Source of the DNA: Gossypium raimondii
Lineage: Eukaryota > Streptophyta > Magnoliopsida > Malvales > Malvaceae
DNA: 64,000 nt
Direction of reading: 5' to 3'
Assembly: GCF_025698545.1 (NCBI RefSeq)
Contig: NC_068566.1
Location: forward strand, 47,905,192 to 47,969,191
This document shows, one piece after another, positions 11,334 to 22,362 of this stretch. Position numbers and translations under genes: made by a program. Under the pieces are notes generated by a model, which had not been told where the DNA came from, made no database searches, and saw only the letters and a program-made list of their open reading frames with translations. Positions within the stretch are counted from its first letter, which is position 1. The number at the start of each line of letters is the position of its first letter.

Positions 11334-13261
11334 CTCCTTTTCCTTCTACCATCGATGATTGCGGACCTTAGAAAAAAACCACTAAAATTAGATCTCAGAT
11401 AGTATGACTCCGAGTAGGATGTAAACATGCCAACTAGAGTTGTACGTAACCTCCCCCCCAATAGTTTACTTATTTCAACAATTTGTTTTGTAATAAATAA
11501 AGCTCATTGTTCCGTTGACAATGTTGTGAGTTTGAGTTATTTGTATTCATGTTATTGTGTAATTATGGACTCTTGGATTTTTAACATATGTTTACATACA
11601 ATATATATCACCTTATAATTTTCAAAAAATTTAAGAGATCTGATTAAAATTTTCAAAAATTTTAGGGGATTAACGAGATTTTTCAAAAACTAGAGTTTAG
11701 TTGAGATTTTAAAAAACTTTGAAAAGACTTAATTAGAATTTCAAAAAGTTTTGAGGGGTCTAATTGCATTTTTCAAAAAAAAAATTGAAGGGTATAACGA
11801 ATTTTTTTTGGGCAAAGCCCCCTTCGGTTTGAATGATGTTCCCCGGCATAATTTGATCTATTTTATAATGACATTAATCAATTCAAATAGTTAACACTAT
11901 TAATTACTTCTGTTAAAGTATTGACATGAATTTTTTTTTCTTAAACGTGATGAGTTAAAAATGTGTGTTTAAATTTATCCTTAATATTTTAATTAAAATA
12001 GTTACTGATATTAACTATTTGGATTAACCAATGATATTATAAAAGTAGAAGACTAAATTATGCTAAATTAAAGTACATGGACTAGATATCAAATTTGAGT
12101 ATAATAGAAAGACCAAAATCTGAATTTGGTCTTCCAATTGTTGGAAATTCTTTGAATTGCCTAAACACTATACCAAAATATTCAATACTATATCAACTCA
12201 ACAATCCGTCACGAAGAATTTAATAAATAATGTTCAACATTTGAGTTTGAATATTTTTAATTTGGATTATTCAAGTTTGCGAATCTAAGATTTTGGCTGA
12301 AGTAATATCATTTAATATTTGGATCATTTATGCTTTGAATATTTTCGGTTTGGTGTTGAGCATATTTGCGATATTGACTTTTATGATAAAATTAAATTGA
12401 ATCATATTCTAATTTAAATAAATTAAATAAATTTTAATTTTAAATCAAAATTAATCGGACAATTTAAATTTACAACAAATATTTTGAAATTATGTTAGAA
12501 TAATGTTTCTATACATCCATATTTCGCTTTTGCCTATCCTTACAACTGCCTTTTATCTTCCAGAACCCAAAATTTCCTAAAATTGTAGCAACAGGATTGT
12601 ATAAAAATATTTTGTCATATAAATTCCATCAATATATAGCTCCTTATTGCAACAAATTGTTCATATTTCCAACTAACCAAATAAGATACACATAATACAT
12701 TTTGGGTTTTAGTTTCATTCACTTTCTTTTCCTCTCCTAAAATATTTTGGTAAAAATTTCCTCACGAAGACACAAATTAATGTTTTCTTTGATTATTACT
12801 AATGTAAATGTTGATGTTGTTATTGTGTTCGATGAACAGGAAGTGAGCAAATTACAGATAGAGTGAAGGCTGAAAAATTAGGTTGTAGAGTGAATTTCAA
12901 AACATGCCTGATTGTTTGGTTTCATATTGCAATGAAAGATGTAAGCTATCACTAGGACTCCTACGTTGTCGTTGGGACATGTGAAAGGGGCTTTCTCCGT
13001 GCATGTATTGTTCTCTGTTATAAATAAATTTAGATTGATAAAATACTTATGAACAAAGTGTTACATGTAGATCATTAGGAAACGATGGATTCGTTCGAAT
13101 ATCATATGATACAACTTTTAAGACCATCCATTTCGATTCCAAAGTTTCTTGCGACATCTTTCAAGGTTTTGGTTTTTGTAACCAAATTACACTTATTTCT
13201 TTTAGTACTAGTAGTGACAATATTAATGCTCTTGGTGAATTGCAATGGTGATAGAGTACTT
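11334..13261. other. Gene-free interval containing degenerate short tandem repeats
   Basis: No gene is seen. About 11615-11800 holds four to five degenerate repeats of a unit like tttttcaaaaattttaggggattaa. A related array in the opposite sense lies at 53710-53930. From about 13010 to 13261 the sequence matches the 3' flank of the second glycine-rich gene (about 22100-22362), so it belongs to the duplicated unit. Confidence 0.55.
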
Positions 13262-14635
13262 TTAAGGATAATAGCCACCATCCTCACCACCTCCGGCTCC
13301 ACCACCTTTTCCATATCCTTCTGCATGTGCACCTCCTGCACCATATACACCAGCACCTCCACCACCAGAACCACCTCCACCACCACCACCATGACCGCCT
13401 GCACCACCAAAACCTCCTCCAGCTCCTTCTCCACCACCATATCCACCTGCATGTGCCCCTCCACCACCATATCCTCCTGCACTTGCTCCTCCACCACCAC
13501 TTCCACCACCACCTCCATGTCCACCGGCTCCTCCATACCCGCCAGCACCACCAGCACCACCAGCTCCGCCTCCTTCACCACCTCCACCACCATATCCAGA
13601 AGCTCCACCACCATATCCACCTGCACTAGCTCCGCCGCCACCACTACCACCACCACCACCACCTCCATGTCCACCTGCTCCTCCATACCCCCCGGCACCA
13701 CCAGTTCCACCTCCTTCGCCACCTCCACCGCCATATCCAGAAGCTCCACCACCATATCCACCTGCACTAGCTCCACCGCCACCACTACCACCACCACCTC
13801 CATGTCCACCTGCTCCTCCATACCCGCCGGCACCACCAGCTCCGCCTCCTTCACCACCTCCACCACCATATCCAGAAGCTCCACCACCGTATCCACCTGT
13901 ACTAGCTCCGCCGCCACCACTACCACCACCACCTCCATGTCCACCTGCACCACCAGCTCCACCGGCACCACCAGCTCCACCTCCTTCACCACCCCCACCG
14001 CCATATCCAGAAGCTCCACCACCATATCCACCTGCACTAGCTCCGCCGCCACCACTACCGCCACCACCTCCATGTCCACCTGCACCACCAGCTCCACCGG
14101 CACCACCAGCTCCACCTCCTTCGCCACCTCCACCGCCATATCCAGAAGCTCCACCACCATATCCACCTGCACTAGCTCCGCCACCACCACTACCACCACC
14201 ACCTCCAATTCCACCCGCTCCTCCATACCCGCCGGCACCACCAGCTCCGCCTCCTTCACCACCTCCACCACCATATCCAGAAGCTCCACCGCCATATCCA
14301 CCTGCACTAGCTCCACCACCACCATTGCCACCTCCTCCACCACCTCCATAACCAGCAGGACCGCCACCACCACCTTCTCCTTTACCACCACCACCTCCAT
14401 ATCCAGCAGCTCCGGCTTCTCCTAGATTTGCATGGGCACCGCCACCTCCTGCACCTCCTCCACCTCCTCCTCCAAGGTAGCCATTACCATATACCCCAAC
14501 ATTGGCACCACCATGACCAATGCTCGAAAGGTGAGGAGTTACTTCATCAAGAGTGAGGAGAGTTCTAGCTGCGGAACAAATACCAACACCTAATAGCACA
14601 AAGAAAACAACACCAAATATCTTCTTGATCCCCAT
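13262..14635 (-). CDS. Secreted glycine-rich protein, cell-wall type (copy 1)
   Basis: This single-exon gene encodes 457 aa. It begins with a hydrophobic signal peptide (MGIKKIFGVVFFVLLGVGIC, cleavage probably after about residue 22). A short unique stretch follows (ARTLLTLDEVTPHLSSIGHG). The rest is more than half glycine and includes six tandem units of about 45 residues of the pattern ASAGGYGGGASGYGGGGG-EGGGAGGAGGYGGAGGHGG-GGGSGGGG. Scattered Tyr and His residues and the absence of RNA-binding or cysteine-rich domains suggest a structural, extracellular glycine-rich protein. The 135-bp repeat unit also produces long open frames on the other strand and in another frame. These are shadows. 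The ATG at 14635 is chosen for the signal peptide, and a TATA box lies about 50 bp upstream. The paralogue lies at 22363-23523. Confidence 0.88.
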   Translation of the reverse strand: MGIKKIFGVVFFVLLGVGICSAARTLLTLDEVTPHLSSIGHGGANVGVYGNGYLGGGGGGGAGGGGAHANLGEAGAAGYGGGGGKGEGGGGGPAGYGGGGGGGNGGGGASAGGYGGGASGYGGGGGEGGGAGGAGGYGGAGGIGGGGGSGGGGASAGGYGGGASGYGGGGGEGGGAGGAGGAGGAGGHGGGGGSGGGGASAGGYGGGASGYGGGGGEGGGAGGAGGAGGAGGHGGGGGSGGGGASTGGYGGGASGYGGGGGEGGGAGGAGGYGGAGGHGGGGGSGGGGASAGGYGGGASGYGGGGGEGGGTGGAGGYGGAGGHGGGGGGGSGGGGASAGGYGGGASGYGGGGGEGGGAGGAGGAGGYGGAGGHGGGGGSGGGGASAGGYGGGGAHAGGYGGGEGAGGGFGGAGGHGGGGGGGSGGGGAGVYGAGGAHAEGYGKGGGAGGGEDGGYYP

Positions 14636-14990
14636 GGGAACGTTTTAGTCCACCTTGGCTTACCATTCAAGTGAAGGTGGGTATATATAGGGATTGGCTT
14701 GGAGCCTAAAAGAGAAATACGCGTATGCTACATTGAGAGAGGTAGGACCTAGTTAGCACATGCAAAAGGTAATTTGTGGGGTGCCCCAACAAAGATTGTA
14801 AAGTCGGCAGTAAGACAAAAGTTTAAACTCACACCAGTAGACCCACTAGTGTGCATATGCTGGCACCCAAATCTATTTATTTATTTAAATTGAAACTTAC
14901 TCCCTCGTTTTGTTTAACTAATAATGCCTTCAAATTAACATACTCTACTTTATCCTTCTAGTTTGATGGATATCCGAGTCAGACCAATGG
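14636..14990 (-). promoter_or_regulatory. Promoter of glycine-rich gene copy 1
   Basis: TATATATA at 14682-14689 lies about 47-54 bp upstream of the ATG. Upstream, the segments attggcttggagcc, gaaatacgcgtatg (with ACGCGT at 14719-14724), tttaaactcacacca and cccactagtgtgc are conserved in the same order in front of copy 2 (23524-23870). This marks a duplicated promoter. Confidence 0.75.
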
Positions 14991-17167
14991 TAAAGTTAGC
15001 AACTCAACAACTTGTTTACCATGATAATCTAGATCAACTTGACAATAGTATTGTTTATCTCACGTGGATTCTCTCGTTGGTATTGTTTCTTGCAAAGCAT
15101 GTAAGAATAATTAACATTATTGCTTAAATCATTGAAAATGAAACAATAGATTCACTTGCCGGGTAACTGGGGTTTAAATGGAACTTTTAGAAGCATGAGA
15201 AAGCTAACTTTTGTTTCCAAAACATATATGTAATATAAATATCTACGGATTAAGATGGGATCATTTTAGAAAATAAGCCATATATATTCTATATTTAATA
15301 TTTTAGTTAAGTTGGTATCACTTATCAACAGCGTTACCAAAAGTTTTTATTTTAGAAAATAAAAGTTATTATTTTGAGGATAATTTATCTTTTATATACA
15401 ATCTAGAAAAATATTTACTCATGATGGGATTCAAACCTAAAACATTATAAATTTTCATTCTCAACTTTACCACATATTGTATTGTTATATATATTTTAAT
15501 CCGAGAAAAGGTTATATGAAACTTGAATATTACCCATTTCCAATAGTTTAAAGTCACATCAGTAATTTTATTCGAACTTTAAGATTTTTATTTGGATTTA
15601 ATTTTTTCGAATGAAAATGCTAAAATTCAAATAAAAATACTGATATAATATTAACCTACTAAAAGAAGATACGATAATATGACGTCTCTATTTAATACAA
15701 TCCTTTACTATATTCTACTTTACTCTGAAATAATAATAAATGATCCATGAATTTACTAAAACAAACTCAAATCAATTATATAATTTTGAAATAAAAAAAA
15801 AACTCCCATATTTTCCAATATGTAATTAATATCTTTTGAATGATGCCTTTAGTTTCTAGAATGTAATGGAATAGGGGGCAAGCTGACTATGACCACATTC
15901 CATAATTCGGCCAATCCTGTTTTTGAGTCTAATTTAGAAAAGCACCACTTCAGGGAAGCCAACCAATTATTTCAACAGTTGAAACTAAATTTGGTAAAAA
16001 AAATAACATAAAACTTTTTGATACAATCCGTAATTTGATATATGAATTTTAATTTAATATAATTATATATATCAAATTATATACATAAGATTTTAATTTT
16101 GATTTAATTGTATACATTTAAAGAAATAAACACATCAATTTATTTTTACATTAGATAAATATAATTATTTGTGTATACAATATGTAAACATAAAATGATT
16201 GCATATTAATAACTGTATTAATGATTTATGAAAATGAATTAAATAAAATTTCATATATAAAATTAAAATTTATATATGACATTGCATGTCGGATCAAATT
16301 TCATGTATTATTTTAAAATTTATAAAAAAGATACTAGCAAACTGAGTATATATATATATATATATTCCATGATCCATGTGCAATTTGGTGCTCTCCAACC
16401 AAGCACTGAACAAAGAGGAATGCCATTTTATTTCTTAGGTATAGCCTTGTGGATACCTGATGGTATTATCCACCATATTTTAAGCAAATCTTAGTTAGGA
16501 TCCTAGCAAAAATTTCATAACCATTTTTAAATTTCTTCCTCCTCAAACCTTAAATCTTAAAGTAAAGAATTTGAAGATGATCTTATTCCATTCCCCATAC
16601 CATCTTTGCCCTATTATGTAGAAAATTGATGGCATTCTCCGAGGATTGTCTTAAGCAAAATTTGGTATTTGGCCATTATTATCTCTTTCTTTCCCACCTT
16701 CAAGTATGAAACATTTGATTCATTTCAAAGATAGTAGAAGATTTGTTATCTCCAATAAAATATAAACAATAACAATAGCGCAGGCATGAGAGTAGTGGGA
16801 AATCACATGCAATAGAGCACCTCCAAATCCAATAATATTCTCATCCCTCCATTAGTGGGTCCACTCCATCTCACTTTGTTTGCCTATCTATCCCTTTTCT
16901 TTTTCTTTCTACACCACTTTCTTTGAGGTGTATCATTTGGGGTTTTCATTATTTTAAGTTTTATTATTCTTGGTCATTTTAAATTACTTGGGTCGAATAC
17001 TTTCATATTTAGATAGTTATAACTTTAGGTTCTTTTTTAGGTCAATTAAACAATTTGGTTGTGATTTTTGTGGTCGAAATAGGAAAAATTGGATTCATAT
17101 TTCGGGTTAATTAATTTGAGTTTTATGATCCCGTCAATATTGAAAAGCCTTGTTTACATGATAATAA
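14991..17167. other. Duplicated upstream flank of glycine-rich gene copy 1
   Basis: No gene is seen. Blocks at about 15800-16000, 16375-16500 and 16760-16890 match blocks upstream of copy 2 (24455-24590 and 24830-24985, 25012-25155, 25960-26105). Conserved words include gtaattaatat.tttgaatga, ggccaatcctgtttttgag, ttatccaccatattttaagc and gcatgagagtagtggga. An AT-rich element (16010-16290) interrupts the homology. Confidence 0.75.
16010..16290. mobile_element. AT-rich repeat inserted in copy-1 flank
   Basis: Sequence at 16095-16165 (tttaaagaaataaacacatcaatttattttta..gataaatataattat) matches the reverse complement of 53340-53425 almost base for base. The segment is missing from the homologous place beside copy 2, near 24990-25010. 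It therefore looks like an insertion after the duplication. It is partly palindromic and its class is not determined. Confidence 0.6.
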
Positions 17168-18285
17168 GAGTGTGTTTAGTTTAAGGAATGTAACATCCCC
17201 GAGGATGATGTGAGATTCCAATTAAAGATTTTATGTTTGGATTTCAAACATTAACTTGAGTTGGTTATCTCACATTCCCAACAATGTTTGAAATGTGGGG
17301 TAATCTCAATATTACCTTTTCCTTAATTAATTTTACATTCCTTTGGTACGGTGACTTTTTTGACAATTTTATCCTCATTTTAAAGACTTCATTCATTTTA
17401 CTTAAACCCAAACAAAATCATAATGAAAACTAATGAGTTAAATACTCTAGTTATTTGATATATTCTTCTAGTAATATTTCAATTATATTTATTATTTATT
17501 TATTTTAAGTTGAGAAAAATTAATATTTTGCATATTACATTCTACTTGAAATATTATTTTTATAACAAAATTATCATTTTTATTATTCGGTTAAAATTGC
17601 CCTTAAACCATAACAAGTAACATGTTTTAATAAAAAAACATATCTTCTTCTCCGACTTATTACCGACAGTCTGCTCAGGGTTCCCAACTCAACAGTGGCA
17701 ACTAAACACGAGGGTTGCGCTTGTTGCGAGACTTAACCCAACACCTTACGACATGAGCTGACGATAGCCATGCACCACCTGTGTTCGCGTTCCCAAGGGC
17801 AACCCTCTCTTTTAAGAGGATTCATGGCTTGTCAAGCCTTGGTAAGGTTCTTCACTTTGCATCGAATTAAACCACATGTTCCATCGCTTGTGCGGGCCTC
17901 GTCAATTCCTTTGAGTTTCATTCTTGCGAACGTACTCCCTAGGTGGGATACTTAACGCGTTAACTACAATACTACACGGGTCGATAAGCATAGCACCTAG
18001 TATCCATCATTTACGGCTAGGACTACTGGGGTATCTAATCCCATTCGCTCCCCTAGCTTTCGTTTCTCAGTGTCAGTGTCAGCCCAACAGAGTGCTTTCG
18101 TCGTTGGTGTTCTTTCCTATCTCTACGCATTTCACCGCTTCATCGGAAATTCCCTCTGCCCCTACTGTACTCCAACTTGGTTTCTCTCATCCCTTTGATT
18201 AAAAGAAAACTCTTGTATTTCTTTCCTCCCCAATTTTAATTTATTTATTTGAGAAAGGATATATGAAATATTTCACTAGAAAAAT
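17168..18285. repeat. Dispersed element split by plastid-derived DNA
   Basis: The outer parts (about 17550-17654 and 18182-18270) match the continuous sequence at 54985-55190. Shared words are aaccataacaagtaacatgttttaat on the left, and ttgattaaaag.aaa with atttatttattt on the right. The 55-kb copy lacks the intervening rRNA-like DNA. Confidence 0.7.
17655..18181 (-). pseudogene. Nuclear plastid-DNA insertion: fragment of 16S rRNA gene
   Basis: The reverse complement reads as the central to 3' part of a plastid-type 16S rRNA. It includes the universal stretches complementary to gtgcgggcc..gtcaattcctttgag, ggactactggggtatctaat and tctacgcatttcaccgct. Differences from a functional plastid gene are mostly C-to-T or G-to-A changes, as expected from decay of methylated nuclear DNA. 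Only about 0.5 kb of an rRNA gene of about 1.5 kb is present, so it is not functional. Plastid origin is favoured over mitochondrial from the variable positions I can recall; this is not proven. Confidence 0.85.
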
Positions 18286-19058
18286 GCTACTAAATTTTGG
18301 CAAGATGTGCAAGTTCTTCAATAGAATCATATGCACCAGAAGCAACATTGAGAGCCAAATTCTTTTCCTTCTTGAATCTATCTTTTGGGCTTTCTTTAAA
18401 GTTCAGCTTGAATGTCTGTAATGAGCCAACCAATGTATCTATTTTCATAATGTTGAAGTTTTTTTGCTTCTTCTATAACAGTAACCATCATAACAAATCT
18501 TTTGGGAAAGGATCTCCACACCTTTTGTATCAATTTCACCAAAGAATATTACTTACTAAGAGCAAAAGCTTTGTTAGTGATTTCAAAAGGTCTTGAATAT
18601 AAATGGGATATGGTTTTAAACCTGTTTGTGAGCATTGTAGTTTTGACTGTCTCATTCTAAAAGTATCTTCATGAGTTGTTTCGAGAATGTCTCATCCTTC
18701 TTTGGCAGAAACACATTTAGTATTTCACTTGAATTCTTTACCTTTACCTTTTTATACCATTGGAATTGCAATTAGCAAACCTTTCTTCCTAGGCAGTCCA
18801 AGTTGTTTCTAGTTTTACTTCTCGAGTTCCATCACTTTTTCTAGTGTAGGGCGACTCCCATCCAATCAAAGCAATCTTTCATACCCTTTTATTCATTGAC
18901 TTGATGAATGTTTTCATTCGGGGTTTCCAACAAGCATAGTTTGATCCATCAACTAGTGGTGGTCATACGGTTGAACCTTCCTCTTTCATGCACTCCATGA
19001 CTATGAACTAGACACTAGGACCACTGAAGTATGTTAGGTGGTGGGTTTTGATACCAAT
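18286..19058 (-). pseudogene. Copia-type retrotransposon gag remnant
   Basis: Read on the minus strand, fragments resemble a Copia gag (UBN2-like) protein. One piece around 18300-18500 reads IDTLVGSLQTFKLN and KKEKNLALNVASGAYDSIEE, interrupted by stops. At the right end (about 19047-19056), ttgatacca is the complement of a TGGTATCAA primer-binding site, next to the LTR that begins at 19059. Confidence 0.65.
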
Positions 19059-19895
19059 TGAAAACAAAATACTAAATCTAGTAGTGAGGTGAGACAAGTG
19101 AAATGGAACACCTTTTATCACATAGTTTGATACACATAAAGATAGAAGGAGAAAACATAACATGAAGAGTTGTTGATGCAGTTCAGATTTAACATGCGTT
19201 TGCAGGACTTTACCTAGAGAAAAATTCCACTACTAAATCTAATGGTATAAGTAATGATTTAAGCCAATTTATTCTAACTCTAGAATAATTGCAACCTCAC
19301 TCAAATACACTAAATATAAACTTTTCCACTCGTCTTTCCCATTAAAGATAGAAAATAAATCACATAAAAGTAAAAATATAAATCACTCAGAATATTCCTC
19401 TCAACATGAACTGATATTGGAATTTGGCACTTAAAGGAATATATATATCTCATTAAGTAAGATGCCTAGATGCCTATAAATAGGCTACAAGGTTTGATAA
19501 AGATGATCTCCATATATGCAAGGGAGAAATGAAATAATTCTTCAATTGATCATTTTAACTGTCGATCTTCACCCTTTATCTTCACTACAACATGACCCAA
19601 TCATTATCTTCAGTTTATCTCTTTGATATATGCATCATGTTTTCAGTCAAAAAAGTCTTGGCCAATCAGGACTCTTCTTATTGAAATGTATTGCCTTGCA
19701 TAGCTGAATCTCTTCTTGATTTATACTATTCCAAACAACAATGGTTATCTTCTAATAAAATCAGATTGGTTTCTAACAATGCATAGATTGCCTTCAAGGT
19801 GTGAAGAAAGATGTGCCAACATCTAAAACCCCACTACAAGACACACTGTAGGCTGTGCATTAACATGATATGATAACATCAATATGGCTCCATCA
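19059..19895 (-). mobile_element. Probable Copia LTR (5' LTR of the gag remnant)
   Basis: It begins tgaaaac immediately after the primer-binding site. Around 19180-19330 it shares words with the LTR-like sequence at 38450-38620 (agagaaa.atccactactaaat, taatgatt.aagcc, ggataattgc.gcctcac). The right boundary is estimated from ctccatca near 19895, and no target duplication was identified. Confidence 0.5.
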
Positions 19896-20869
19896 AAATT
19901 TATATAAAATAAATCATAAATGAAAATTTAAGTTCAGTTTTTTTTTGATATAATAGAATTTTAAACTCACACATCTATATACATCTTTATTTAAATTACC
20001 ATAGAAGCACAGCTTACAAATCGATCTCATATTTTAAAGATATGATGAACAACTTTGACCAATAGACCAAATGCTGGACTTCAAGTTCATAATAATTTAA
20101 ATATAAAATAACACCACCATTATAAAAAACAAAGAAAAAAATGATTGTTATGTTCAAATAGTATAAGTGCATGAAGAGTGAAATTGTTTGGAAATGAAAA
20201 TTTTATGATAAATCTCTATGATTGTTTTCTGTTTTTGCAATTTTAGCCGATAAAACTAACGATTACTTTGATTATGAATCATGTTCAGAGGCTTTGGAGG
20301 TTTTGCAAAGTGTTTTTTTTTTTACATTGACGCATTTCATGGTAAGATAAGAGATGTTTGTTTCATTCATACGTATTGCATTTATTTACATTGACGAGGT
20401 ATTGTTAAAAAAATTGGGAGAGATGCTTACGGGATGGCAAAATTCGTTCGCAAAGTTAGGATGCTTTCGATCTCAAATATATATATATATATATATATAT
20501 TTATTTATTTATTTTTGCATATTGGTGGTTGATGAATGTTGTTGAAGGCTTTATATGGTTATGGCGAAACATCGTTGAGTTCGATTGAGATGATAATTTT
20601 ATTGTTATTTCAGCAAAGAAGATTCACCGAATCATTTGGAGTGGTTCTAAGACTATCATGCAGCAGTATTTTGTACCTATTTGAATGTAGTTGCTACTGT
20701 TTTAGGTGTGCTCTAATTGTAAAATGGGTTATGCTTAATTTCGAAGCTTATATGCTTTCGTCTGAGTGTACTTCTAGTCATGATTTGACAAACACGTAAA
20801 ACTATTCTTTTGGGTTTATTAAATTATTAATAACAATTTCTTTGGCTTAAATAGGAATAGATTGAATCA
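19896..20869. other. Gene-free interval
   Basis: No gene is seen. Short open frames at 20354-20799 have no recognisable motif. There is an AT dinucleotide run at about 20478-20500 followed by TTTA repeats. Confidence 0.4.
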
Positions 20870-21200
20870 TATGCTATTTTTGGAATGAATGAAAACCCAT
20901 GTTTCCATCATGTAATTAATATCCTTTGAATGATCACTTAATCTCTAGAAGGAGATGGAATAGGGGGCAAGCTGACATTAACCACAATCCATAAATAGGC
21001 CAATCCTGTTTTTGTGTCCTAAGAACCCATTTAATTATCTCAACAATGAACCTAAATTTGGTGACTAAAAAAATTAGCCAAGTGAGTACATTTACAATTA
21101 CGACCTTTTAATTTGCATATATGGTGCTCTACAACCAAGCACCGAACAATGAGAGAATACTACTTTAATTCTTAGGTATAGAAGTAACATATTTATCCTT
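20870..21200. repeat. Orphan copy of the glycine-rich gene upstream flank
   Basis: It contains the block gaaaacccatgtttccatca-tgtaattaatatcctttgaatg, then ctctagaaggagatggaatagg, ggccaatcctgtttttgtg, and gtgctctacaaccaagcacc. This is the same order as in the flanks at 15800-16500 and 24455-25155. No glycine-rich coding sequence lies to its left, where one would be expected. Confidence 0.75.
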
Positions 21201-22362
21201 ATCCGATATATCATCCAACATAAAAATAAATGAATTAAATTATGTTAAAAATTAAAGTGTATAGATTAAATATTAAATTTGAGCATAGTATAAGGATTAA
21301 AATTGAAATTAGACCACTATTTTATAGCGTAAACTTTTAAAAATAAACCCAAATAAAATGAAAAGTGACATATCAGTCTCTAAAATTCTTAATACATTCA
21401 TATACTAATTTATTATAAAAATAACATAATCTAGATATAGTAATAATTTTTATGGTAATTTACTTTCTATACTTTTTACAACTTTACCAGATAAAATTGT
21501 ACTAAGGATGAAAATGGTGATTATGACATTTTACCTTTCAAATCAAAATTTATGTTAAAAGAACTTCCTTGAATTCTAAAGCAAATCATATTAAGGCACT
21601 AACTTTTGTTATCGATATCCCATGCTTAAAATGATGGTATTTATTACATGCTATTTTTTAATATTAATCATTAGTATTTAGAATTATTCATATTCCTTCT
21701 TCAATCCTTAAATAGGAGAATAATGCGTTTCAACGCACTCGAACTCACGTACTTCTACACTGACAATAATGTTGATGCCAATCAAGCTAACACTAAAACT
21801 GAATTACTTACTCATTTTTTTGACAATTGTTTACTTAATCAAATAATATAATATTATTACTTAAAAAAACAATTTAATATTATTATACATTTGTTCATTT
21901 CAACCAATTAAACAACGTATGTTTCCTCAACAAGATTTTGCCATACAATTCCATCCATATATATAGCTTCAGCTTGTAATGCCTTTCTCAATAGATGTAT
22001 ACCGATTCATCATGGGTTAGAATAATTGTAATATATGCAAAACATTACGACCGTGCACATAACCTTCGAGTTGAAGACAAGACAACAATCCATTTGTATT
22101 GGGTTAATATAAATAAATTTAGATAGGTAAAATGCATATGAACAATGTAGGAGAAGATGGAAATCATTAGAAAATGATAGATTCATTTCAATATTATCAT
22201 ATGATATAACTTTTAACATCATCTATTTGGATTCTATAAGTTTCATACGATATTTTTAAGTATTTTGGATTACGTATCAAATTACTCTTATTTTTTTTAG
22301 TACCAGTTGTAACAACATTAATACTCTTAATATATGGTAAAGGTGACAAGGTACTTTCAAGG
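21201..22362. other. Gene-free interval with a decayed SINE and duplicated 3' flank
   Basis: No gene is seen. About 21700-21800 reads, in reverse, like a tRNA-derived SINE head (complement agcttgattggcatcaacatt..gtacgtgagttcgagtgcg). About 22100-22362 matches 13010-13261, the 3' flank of the other glycine-rich gene. Confidence 0.5.

Noticed and set aside
13102-14400. Minus-strand 432-codon open frame rich in Val/Glu/Met overlapping the first glycine-rich gene
   Set aside because: It is the shifted frame of the same repeats. The signal-peptide-bearing frame at 13262-14635 is the real one.
13085-14425. Plus-strand open frame of 446 codons rich in Thr/Ser opposite the first glycine-rich gene
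   Set aside because: It is a mirror of GGN glycine codons. It has no signal peptide or start context and the composition follows from the complementary strand.
17655-18181. Functional rRNA gene or bacterial contamination
   Set aside because: It is a short decayed fragment with flanking plant repeat sequence on both sides, one of which exists uninterrupted elsewhere in the window.
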